Shown piece after piece: positions 43,601 through 55,600 of a DNA stretch of 64,000 nucleotides. Source of the stretch: Desmodus rotundus (Eukaryota; Chordata; Mammalia; Chiroptera; Phyllostomidae); assembly GCF_022682495.2 (NCBI RefSeq), contig NC_071391.1, positions 12,933,680 through 12,997,679 on the forward strand, read 5' to 3'. The notes under the pieces were generated by a model. That model was given only the letters and a program-made list of their open reading frames with translations. It made no database searches and was not told the origin of the DNA. Made by a program: the position numbers and the translations under genes. Numbering within the stretch: position 1 is the stretch's first letter; every line of letters begins with the position of its first letter.

Positions 43601-46600
43601 CTTCAGACTCCCAGTCGGAAAGGGAGCTTCTCAACCGCCCCAGAATTTAGGTGGCAGGAAAAAGCCCTGTCCTTCCAGCATCAGCAGTAGCTGGGCATAA
43701 GCCAAATCGACGCTACCTTCATCAACAGCATGTAAGAGATGAGGTTGTGCAAAAGCGTGGCCAGCAAACGATCTTCGTCATCCTCGAGGCGCTTCCGGTC
43801 ATGTTCTCCCAGGGATAGGTACCTAAGCAGGGGACCAGGGACAAGTTAGCCCTCAGGTGGGAAGAACTAACTGGGAAAAGGATGAATTTTTTCCCAAGGA
43901 TTTCCTAAGCCTCATACCTGTCTATCATTTCCTGGGGACCCTGGTCCATACCCATCCCTTCTCTCTCCAACATCACGGCATCTAGGAATGCATCTTCCCA
44001 GAACTGCATTTGGTCCCATAAAGTAGAACGTTCTTTGCCTGTGTAGAATAGAGATTTTTAGGGGCTTGTATGACCTATAAGAATATAGCTGGCAACCAAA
44101 ATAGAGCATACTCCAAATAAAAGGAAATCATTACAAATTCCAAGGCAAAGGAAACCCGAGCCTCTCCACCCCAGATGTACAGCCCAGCTGCCTCCATGGG
44201 AGGCCCAGCCCCTCCCGAGGAGGAGGGACGAACACAGCACACAGAGAAAGGTGGTTACTTATAGAAAAGGTCTCCATAGCAGCATCCTCTAACTGGTCCC
44301 ACATCGATCCTTTGTCCCTTCCTGCCAATTTGCAAGCAGGAAGGACCGTGGTAGCAAGAAAGGAAAGAAAGGAAGACAGAAAGACAGAGGCTATGGATTA
44401 ATACCAAAATCCATTCTCTTTTTAGAAAGTTTTTACCCACTGTTTCTTCCAGACCCAGTAAGTCACCTGCTTCAGACATAAAAATGCTTCCTAACATCAG
44501 CACTGAGATCAGCAAAAAGCCAAGCAGCTACTCGTTCAGTCTGCCCTCTTCCCCAGCTGAGTCCAGCTTTCTGCCAGTGACAGGGACCTTCCTGGCCTGT
44601 TTCTCACCTAGGAGTCCCTCGTAGAGATAGACTCGCTGGCTCACGTCTTCCGAACAGCGAACTGGGCTGCCCACCAGCTTCTCCTTTACGCTTGGCTTCA
44701 AGCTGTGGGCTTTACCCTACAGAGAAGAGGTAATAGGTCACCCACCCAAGGTACCCATGAACAGGGGCAAAGAAAACCAAGCAGCGCATTAAGAGGCTCA
44801 CACGCCTGTCGCCACCATTAACAACATACACTCCAATTGCCCTGCTTTTGCTACTCTGCTGGCCTCAAGGGTTCGACTAGAAGTCAATCTGATAATCCTT
44901 CTTTCCATTACTGACTCCTAAAACATGCAATTAAGCGTTCATTGTGACTTATCTTTACCCTTTAGTCTCTGTAACACTCTGCTCTACAAATAAAAAAATT
45001 AGGCCAATTCTCCGCGGCAGCATGTTGCAGTGGGAAGAGTACAGCGTTTGCCTGCCTCCTACTAGCTGTGTGACCTGAGGCATGAAACTTAGCTTCTTCG
45101 AGTCTCATTTCCCACCTGAGAAAAGGAAGGTTGTAATACTTACCTCATAGAACCAGTACGGGAATTACACCAGAAAATACATGTATATAGAGCACTTAAC
45201 AGTGCCTGGCACATGGTTGGTATTTAATAAATGTTCATTTCCTCTCTTCTACTGCCTCGAATATCTGCCCCTTAGAAATATTACTAACTTTTATCTGCCA
45301 CTACTGCAATATTAGGCTTTTTATTCATTCAAAAAAGATTTTCAACTTCTTCGAGGCAGGCTACATGTCTACTTCACAAAGCATACAACAGCATAAGCAG
45401 AGAAGCAACTGATCACAGGTTATTAGCAATATTTAATTAGTGTGTCTAAATGCCAGTCTCCTGGTTCGCAGCCCAGTTCTTTGTACAATGGACCATACTG
45501 ACTTAATGTAATTTATTTCCTGCTAAGCCAGCCTTTTTTTCAGCCCAGAAATTTAGGTAATTGCTCTCAGCAACTCAATTGTACGAAGAGCCCCTGCCAA
45601 CCTGCACAGGACAAGTAAGAATTTGTCCCAGGGAGGGGCCAGGAAAGACAGCACACAGCTGAAGGGCTTCTTGCGAGACTGCCGTTTCGTAATATCTATC
45701 TTAAGCTCCAGGATGGAAGTGCACTAGAAGGACTTACATACTCTTATTTCAATGGTCTGCTTCCACTCAGGATGAGTCAAGACCCAGGACCCTGAAGGCT
45801 CTGCTGACTCCCGGTCCTACTCCTTATGTTCCCTCTGGGATGTCACCTGCCCTATTAGAAACCCATATACAGGAAACCCTGGGAGTGGGAATGATCACCA
45901 GTATTGAGTAACTGATTTCACTTAAGTTTCATTTCCATTTTCTCCACAGACCAAAGATAAGGACCTATGAGCTCTTGTAGAGAATACCCATCCTCAGCTC
46001 GGTCTGATAAAGTGGCAAGTGTATCAGAGTACTTAACACTGGCTGCCTAGAGTGCGCGCGCGCGCTGACAAGCCGTGTGTCTAAAGGCAAAGACTAAAAG
46101 AATTAACTTAATTCCAACCGAAAGTTGGCTTGCTGTGTGATCTAGGGCAAGTTCTTCTTTTCCTAAGGCTTTGTTCCCCTTACCTGTCAGAAGAGATGAG
46201 TCACAGAAAGGTACAAGGGGTGCCCCCAAAAACCCAGAATTATCTTCTGGAAGGTGGGGCCCTGGTAGTACAGGCTTACCCCACTAGGTGAGTGTCCTAG
46301 GAACCCATCTCTATTAGTGCACCAACTGGTGGTGTTGTGAGAGGCTGCGTTCAGTTTCAGTAATTTTTTTTTTTTAAGTCTCTTTCAACATGTTTGCCCA
46401 TTTCATGCTGGGTGATTTTATGAGTGCACCTGCCCACACCATGCTGACTGTTCAGCAGTTTTTGACCAGAAACGGCGTGACCCCGTGCCCACCCTCCCTA
46501 TTCACCCCATCTCGCCCTGTGTGACTTTTTGTTTCCCTGAATGAAAAAAAGGCCTCAAAGGGAAATGTTTTGCTGATGTGGAGGAGGTGAAACAAAAAAT

Positions 46601-49600
46601 AGCTGAAGCACTAAAAGGCATCAAAATCGATGAGTTCAAAAACTGCTTTGGGCAGTGGAAAAAACATCTCGATGGGCGTACTGCATCACACGGAGAGCAC
46701 TGTGAAGGTGACTGAAGTGCAAACATGTGAGAGTAAGTATACAGCTTTTTATAGATAAATTCCGGGATTTTTTGGGTCCCCCCTCACACTGAATTGCAAA
46801 GTTCTTGAGAGTAAAAATCATGCCTTACTCATCTCTGTTTCTTCAGTACAGAAACTGGCATTTAGTAAATCACTTAATGGATGTTTACTAGCGAGTAAAA
46901 ACTTCAAATAACTGTTAGGAATATACTAAAAGAAATGTTATTTTTAGGTGCTATATAAATAGAGCAGTGGAATAAAACTAGATTAGTCCACAGAAATAGG
47001 GAGTCTGGTATTAACTGAGAGCTGTAACTGACCTGACATTGCCACAAAGGCATCCCTGTGTCTATTTAAAACATGGGGGCCATTGCTACGTTGCATTTGA
47101 GGCCCTTATCCGACTGGGTGGAGAGCCTAACTCATTAATGATTCAGGAGAGGGTTCTAAAAGCCCTAGGTCATGGAGTCCAGTGACTCTTAAAAAATCCT
47201 TAAGAGCCCTGGCTAGTGTGGCTCAGTGGATTGAGTGCTGGCCTGCGAACTGAAAGGTCGCCAGTTTGGTTCCCAGTCAGGGCACATTTTTGGGTTGCAG
47301 GCCAGGTCCCCAGTTAGGGGCGTGTGAGAGGCAACCAACTGCTGTATCTCACACATTGATGTTTGATCCCTCTCTCTTTCTCCCTCCCTTCCCCTCACTC
47401 TAAAAACAAATAAAATCTTGAAAAAAAAAATCCTTAAGACTCCTGGCTGGTGTGGCTCAGTGGATTGAGTGCCGGCTTATAAACCAAAGGGTCGCCAGTT
47501 GGATTCCCAGTCAGGGCACAGGCCTGGGTGGCAAGCCTGGTCCCCGGCAGGGGGTGTGTGAGAGGCAACCACAGATGGATGTTTCTCTCCTCCTCTTTCT
47601 CCCTTCCTTCCCTTCTCTCTAAAAATAAATAAATATATATTTTTTAAAAGCTTTAAGAAACATTTTCCTTAAAGGCGAATATATGAGCTGATCCATTCCT
47701 TACTTCTTTCACTTCTAATTGCTCCCTTACTTCTCATTCTTTTCCAGCCCCACCCATTAAAAAAACGCTCTCCTTTTGTTTGTAAACAAGGCTTACAAAG
47801 ATGGCGCTGGTGGCAGAGTTGGTCTCAATTTCACTGTCAGACAAAGTACCCCGAGAGCTTGTCAAGTGGGTGCTTCCCTCTCCACCTGGTCCATCGCCTG
47901 CGTTGCTGCTCAAGTCACTGTCTGCTCCAAGGGTCTCTCCAGAACTATTACTCACCTGGAAGGGAAAAGGTAGTGAGGGATATCCCCCGGGAAGGCTACG
48001 TTGTGAGAGCTCTCTGCTGCCATAGAGAAGGATCACATTTCAAAGGTGTGCCAGGGCCTCTGGAAGTACCTTTTTACAGGAGGAGAAGCCCTAGGTGAAA
48101 TCTCAGGATCTGATCCTGTGTACAAAGACCTAAGACAGGTAAACATCTCCGCCATGAGAACCAAGCTGACCTGAGACTAAGCACAGCCTCCAAAGGAGAA
48201 AGTTGTCCCCTCTGAACCGCCCCCCAAGACGGCAGTGTGGTGTTCCCCTACCACGGTGCTAACTTCAGAATCCTGACTTGAGCTTCGGATCATAACCGCC
48301 GGACTCACACCGATGACAGGGCCTGGGTCCGTCCTCTGAAACAAGACACGGGCGCTCAGACACTTGGGGGGTGGGGGGTCCAGTTTACTGTGCTTCCCCA
48401 AGAAATACTGTATCTTCTTCCTTCTCTCCATCCCCACCCTCCTAGTTCCATTTTTTTCTGAATATAAAATATGACTTACATAGTAAGAACAATAATAAAC
48501 ACTAAAGAAATGTATGCTCACTGCAGAAAATACATGAAAGAATAAGGAAACAAAAATAAGCCATAAACTGACTGCTTAATCACTTTAAGTCTTTACTGTG
48601 TTTCCTGTCAAGTCTTCTCTATATACATTTTAAAAATAAAATTGGAATCATACTGTATGTAGCTTTGCCGACATTTCCCCCCGTCACTAAATTTTTAAAA
48701 ATATAGTTAATATTGCATTACAGGGATATATGTATTATACTTATTTCATCATTCTCCTATTATTGAATATTTATGTTGTTTCAGGTTTCTTGTCATTGTT
48801 TTTTTTTTAAACTCCAAGCAGCATTCTGAGATAATACTTTAACGCTCACAATTATCAACGAGGCTGTCACGAACCTGGGAACCAGACGTCAGGCTCACAC
48901 CACTGTCTGCGCTGACCTGGGACTTTTTTTCCTCTGTCTCACCAAGGTCAAGGACGGGTCTGATCGCTTCAGGCCCTGAGTGGGGGAAGGCTTCTGTTAC
49001 TCAGCGCACTGGGGCAGGGGCAGGCTGGGGAAGGGGGCGGGGGAGCCGCCCGGCCTGGACCCAGGCCTGTTCAGCATGTCCCAGTCACCTTTCCGGGGAC
49101 TGGCCCCCTCGAGCCCCACTGAAAGAAGCAGTCTCCAGGCGCCTTAAGAACCAAGTAGGAAAAATCAGACCTGGTCTCAAGGAGTTCTGAAGCCACCTTC
49201 TCAACCTGAGGAAAGCTGAGCCCATCCCCCTCAAACACAAAAGCTCCACAAACAAATGTCTAGCCACACTCCACCGCACCCAGAGTCAGAGCTCCACTGG
49301 TGCCCGAAACCCTCCAGGGCCTCCGGGTCACGCAGGGCTTCCCTCACAAACGTGTCTAAAGGGGCTGGGGGAGGAGGGGCCCGGTGAGATAAAGAAATGC
49401 CAGTCGTCTCCACGGACACTGCTCGCCCCCACAGAACAACTTCCACAGTTGAGATAGAAACCACTCCCCTTTCCCCCACCCACCCACGATGATATGGCAG
49501 AAGGACAGAATGACAGAAAGCAAGAAAGCGTGCCTAGGCAAGCCACCAGAGAGAGTGGGGAAGCTACAGACTCAACACGGAGGGAGAGCAACCATCTCTG

Positions 49601-52600
49601 CCAACTGTGCCCACAGGCCTTCTTCTCATGGGTGAGGGAGATATCAGCCAATGAGGGGCACTGAGATAGGCAAACGTTCTCCCCACCACCTCGGAAGCAA
49701 TAGAGAACCAAGTTCTAAGGGATTTTACGCAGCAGACGCCTCCATCACAGCCTGACTGCTACGAGGGGAGGGGAAGAAGCAGCCTACAAGCCACATACCT
49801 AGGAGTCACATGCCACCTACCTGCTTTCATTCCAAACACCCCCCTAGAGCAAATTTGGGGTGGGGCTGGAGCCTGCCCCACTGGGCCTGGGGAGTTGGCA
49901 GGTATGGGAGACTTGGGGACAGGGGGGGGCATTGGTTCCTTACTCTGTTTCTCCATAGCTTTTTGGGTTTTCATTTCCTGGTGCTTGTTCCACAATTCTA
50001 CCCCAGATGCAATGTAAGCAGGAGAGAAAGACAGAGAGAGTCAGAGGCTGCTCAGACAGACGAAATGGACACCCACCCACCCAGGCTGGTTCAGTCTCAG
50101 CAAAAGATTACACGTCAAGAGATAAAAAGAGATCTTCACTCCGGGGAGGGATTAAAAATCAAGAGATCTAGTGCCTTCCTCCCAACTAACGAAATAAAGA
50201 CCCCACATTTCTAATCCAAACCTCAATGCAGCAGGAAAAGCCCTGCAGAACCTTAGAGCCTGAAGAGGCTTCAATCGAACTCCTTGATTTTGGCAAGATG
50301 AAACTGACCCTAAAGAGGCTGGAGCAGTCCCTCGAGATCATGTAACCTAGGAGCAGTTCAAACTTCCTCCACGCCACACTGTCTGCCAAACGAGCTGGGC
50401 AAATACAATTTTCAAAGATTCCAGATCAGGCGGACGATCCCCTCAAGCAGCCAAAGGGCTCTCTGAAGCACAAGCACAGATCGACCTGGCCCATGAGGCT
50501 GTGTGGCAGTCGCCCACGCAGGCAGTGGGCAGCCCCCCTTGCTGCTGTCAAAGGACCCAACTTACCCTCTGAATCAGTGCCTGTCCTAGCAAGAGACCCT
50601 TTCTCAGCCCGATACCTGGCCATTCACTAGAGGTAACAGAGAATATTAAATGTCAAGAACAGCATCCCAGAAGGGGTAAAGGAGAGAGATTAGTGAGCAT
50701 TGCAATTCTTTTCCTGGAAGAACCTGAAAGCCCACTTAGTCCAGTCCTCTCGTTTCCCAGATGAGGAGAGAGGGGAGTGTTTTGCCCAAAGCCACATTCC
50801 CAGCTGAGGGCAGGGCATTACTTTCCAGAGAATGTTACTTCGGGTGGGGAAAAGGCAGGGTTGATTGTCTCTGGGACGGTTCGGTTCGTTGCTGGCTAGA
50901 GAAGTGTAACGCCCCTAAAAAGGACACTGGTTCCTCGTTATCACTTATGAAGGCACAGAGCAACGGCTAACGGTTGTAGTGAAGGGGCACCAGTTAGAAG
51001 CATACGGCCCAGACACCTAGAACCAGAAAAATAAAGACACAACCTCGCGGGGAGCGAGTCCAGCCGAGGTGCACCCGGAGAGGTCACCGGCCCCTGCCTT
51101 AGTGGGAATGGAGAAACACCAAACGTAAAGGAGCGCTTGGTCAGGTCCAGAAAGGAAAGTTTTAAAGAAAGGCTGACTCGGAAATCTACACCTCGAGGCC
51201 CAGAGCCCAGGAGAACAGGACTGTGGGACACAGCCCAGAGGAGCACATTCGAGGGCAGCACGATGGCTGCAGAGGAAACTGGCTGTGGAGACCAGACGAC
51301 CATCAGGCTACAGCCTGAAGATGCGTCCTCTACAAGCTGCCTCAGAGCTTCCGGGAGCTCACTCCGCCTCGCCGCTCCATGAAGGAACCCAGATGTGAAC
51401 AGAAAGAGGGGCCAGGGGTACGGCTCAGACTCGTGCGTGCAGTAAGCCTCACTGGGCCCCCAAAGAAAAACTCCCATGTTAAGACGTGGGGGAGGGGCTG
51501 TAAATGGAGCATACTGGACAGAGAAGTACAAAGAAGGACCATTAGAAATGGACACAGACCTCTCTCTCTCTAGAAAGCAAAGCATGGGAAAGAGAAAGGC
51601 AAGATTCTGGATGAATTGAGAGAACGGAGGGATATTTAAGAAGCCAGACCCCCTCCACCACACCAAACACACTGAGACATACCAATAGATGCTACGAAAT
51701 TCTCTTCCTTTAAACTTCTGGTGTCCACTTCCTTCGGGCCCTTTCCTGCAGCTGTTGGTGCCCGCGGCCCCAGCTGGGGAACTCTCAGCTGGGCCATCGC
51801 CTTTGGGTCGCCCCGGCCAGCCAGGCCAGCATCCTTGCCAACTGGTGTATTTACACTCTCTGTTGGACTCCTCTTCCGCTTGTCTGCTTCTGAGGAGAAG
51901 ATCAAATAGAGGAAGAGGTCAAAGAGACAGTGAGTAAGAATCAAGGCGTGCAAATGGGGGAGAGAAACAAGAACGCAGGAGGATGTGGAACGGAAGAAGT
52001 GCAGGCATAGAGAACCTGACGCCCTACTGCCGCGACAGAAAGACACCCACTACACATAAACACGCACTAGAAAACAAAATCCCCAAGCCTAACGGGAAGC
52101 AACTTAGCATGGGGAAGTCTGCCGAGGGGACAAGTTCATTTTCTTTGGAGACAATGGGGGAGCTGTGGACGGCACGCCGCCCCGCTGGTATGCTCCCTAC
52201 CTTTGCTATAGTAGTGGGTCTGAGCGATCTCCAGAAGCCCGAAGATGCTGGCCATGCCGCCCAGACCTGCATGGGCGTATGACTGCTCCAGGCTGAGTAC
52301 CGTGCACTTGAGCAGGTCTAACATTCCCTTGTACACCTTTCGACTGATCTCCTGCGGCAACAATCCAGGGGCTCAAGCTGGCAAAAGTGCCTTTGGAGTC
52401 CACATCCCCCTTCCCTGTCGATTCCAACTCCCAACCCCCAGCACTGACCACGTCCGGGATGATGTCCTGCCGGGCATCGTCCTCTGACTGCACCACGCGG
52501 TTCAGCTTGCTCAGGACAAAGACCCGCAGCTGCTCACTCTCCAGCAGCCGCCGCACCTTCTTCATGTTGAGCCAGCCAACTCCCTGGCCATCCAGCACGC

Positions 52601-55600
52601 TGTGCACCACCTCCTTCAGGAACTGCTGGTTCTCACTGTGGGTGCCACACACCATTTCTGTGGTCACTAGCTCCTTTGCAGAGCATCCCCCCTTTCGCCA
52701 GACTAGACGTCTGCCTCCAGGGGCAAAACACAAAGCCAAGAGTGCCAATGTCCAAGTCCAGTGCATCCCCCAGAGCTCCAGATAGCCCGGTTTGCCCAGG
52801 TACCCACCACTGCTGCCTCGCTCTCCTCAGCACCGGGAGCTATGACTGCTGTGTGGGGAAGGAGTCAGAATGGGAAGTGCTGGCATGGGCTGAATTCATC
52901 TGCCCAACTAAGAGCTTCCCTCCCCCTCCTGAGCGCCCTCAAAGTTTGCTTCAGGAATTGCTACCTCTATCCAAGAACTTTTAAAACGGCTCTGCCATTA
53001 CCTAGAATTGCTGGATCGACCCTGGGGTGACGGAGGTTCTCTCTTCACTGTCGGGCTGTGTCTAATGACAGATGACTTCTGGTCCACCAAGGCCCTCCTG
53101 TTTCCTATAGCCAGGAAGGCAGGAACGAAAGCCATCACTACTGTAGCCCGGGAGCTAGGGTCCGCAAAGCCGTGGGCAGCCAGGTCCCACATCATCCCCC
53201 AGAGGTGCTGGGCGAGGATGGCAGCGGGAGTCACACAGGGGTGGAAACCAGCCATGGCCATGTGGAGGAGGTGGGGATGGAGACTCGGGTCACTCCACAT
53301 GCACCAGCAGCACGCCCCAGGGGCAAGCATGGGCATCACGGGGGCGGGGCAAGCAGGTCATCACGTGATGCTGCTTGCTCCAGGAGGAGGATGGCCCGCA
53401 GGCAGGCACAGAAGATGCTGGGAAAGAAGACCATGCATAGCTCACGGGCAAGACCCACCTTCACCACTCCCGGGGCCGGCTTCAGTAACAATCTCCATTA
53501 GAGTATTTAGCCCAAATACTGGGACACAAAATACACAATTAGTAGGTGCGCCACGATACCACAACCCCTGTAACCCTCGATGGAGCTGTAAGCCAGATAG
53601 ACGGAGCATTCTCCCAAAGCTTGGTGCACACAACCTGGGTTCTCAGGCCCCTCAGAGCTGGAAGCCCAGTGACCAGGAGACAACCAAGGCTCCAGGGAAG
53701 ACCATCTCTAAGACCACGGCCTCTCAGAGCCAGGGGCAGGGTGAATGGACAAGGAGCCTTCAGGTCCTGAACAGGCACATGCTGGGAGAGGGACCACCAG
53801 TTTCCAGGAGCCCTCCAGCACAGAGGGCCTGAGGGTGTGCAGAGGGCAGAGGCCCGTCTTGCGGATGCTGTCATGGGAAGTGGGGTGGGGGGGTGAGGAT
53901 GGCAGGCGGGCGGGAGTGACAAGTGCAGCAAATGAAGTGAAGCATCAGCATGCGATGGAAGTGTTTTAACTCTTCTCCTCTTCAACTGTGTCAGATGAAA
54001 GCCAGGGCCGCTACCACCTTTCCATGCCTCGCCTGCTGAGCCTTGGGTGAGTTCTCTCCTCAGGGCTCATCAGTTCCCTACACCACTAGCTCTGATGTCC
54101 TTTTGTCCATCTATCCTATGTTCCCAATCCCTCCAAGACCGTTCCTTAGATTTCTGACATTTTTAACCACTGGAAAGAGAGGTCAGTTAAAAAAATACAC
54201 AGAACTGCTTCTCACTGAGCTTTCTACTATGATTAAATATCTCAGCACAATATCCAGAGGAAACAAACAAAAGTCACTAAATTCCGAAGAGCCCCTCAAC
54301 CTGTCAGAGACCACTAATGCAGATCAAATCAGGTCTCAACTGCTCTGAGAAGCCAACCAATACCACCTGGCTCACTCACAGGCCCTCGCTGACATGAAGC
54401 CAAAGTAAGAGGCATTTTGACTCTATAAACACTACCAGGCTCAAAAAACAAAACAAAACACATACATGGTGCCAGGCTCCTCACAACCACCCCCTGGTGG
54501 GCATTGTCTCTGGGGGGTAGTTCACGCAGTAGGAACCTGGCAGATAACCAGCACTGGGTGACCCCACCGTTAGCTAAGCACCTCTGACAGTTCCCTGGAA
54601 GCAGCAGCGACCCCACAGTTACCATTACCCTAAATGATAGCACAGACTCTTCTCTTTAGCTACAAGGACAGATTCATCTGAAAACCAGCGAGAGCCCCAA
54701 TGTGCAGTGAAAGCCGTGAGAGGCGGTAGGAGGGGCAACAACTGGATAGAAGGACTCATCACACGCAGGGCTCCCGACCAGCACTCTCGGGCCTGAAGGG
54801 CTGCTAGAGAAGCCTGGCGTGCAGAGGAGGGCTGCATTACCTTTCAGGCTGGGGAAGGGTGTGGTCTTCTCCCGGGCTCCTTTGGTGGGCAGCGTGAGGT
54901 TAGAAAGACTGAAGCTGGTACTGTGGTTCCGATACAGGCTGCCTGTCAAAGGGAGGGTGTGAGAGCAATGAGTCTGGGGGATAAAGAATCGAAGCATTAT
55001 ACCCTGACGACTGAATCATCATCTTGGCCTTCCTCCTCCCAAACGTAGTTCCTGTGCCTCCCATCAGTCTATCCCAGAAAGGGCCAAGTCTAACTCAGGG
55101 CAAACAAAGGGGCTACTGCCAAGATGGCTCCAAACGCAGTGACGACGTGGTCTGACTGCCTCTCTCCCACAGCAGCGTCCGTCTGAGTCACTCATCGGCT
55201 GCTAACGCGGCACGAAAGTCAGCAGTTAATGCGTTTCTGATCTGAAGTGGGTGCTGCCCCTTCCTGGCTTCTGGAGAAACGCACACTCACAATTATCCCC
55301 TAGGCCGGCTCTCCCCTATTCCCTGGTCTGAAGTCTGCCTCCAGTCTTTAACTGACCCCAAGCCTCACTTTCGGAAATATTCTCTATGCACGAAAGTCAA
55401 CCTCATATAGATTTCAAAGCACATTCATGAAAAAGTCCTTCACCAGACAAAGAACATATGAGATACATACCAAGTCAAATTTGACCAGTGTATTTCCACA
55501 AGGTATATGTACAAGTGCAAGACTTTTAATATAAAGATAATTTTTAGTTGACTCGCTGTCTTAGCTGAAATAGATGGACACCTCCAGGTATAAACATAGT

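Noticed and set aside
47206..47650. Possible tRNA genes
   Set aside because: The tRNA-like sequences are the heads of Ves SINEs, with A tails and target duplications; no complete cloverleaf.
53008..53832. Plus-strand open frame of 274 codons
   Set aside because: Antisense to MADD exons 16 and 17 and an intron; low-complexity, no start context or family resemblance.
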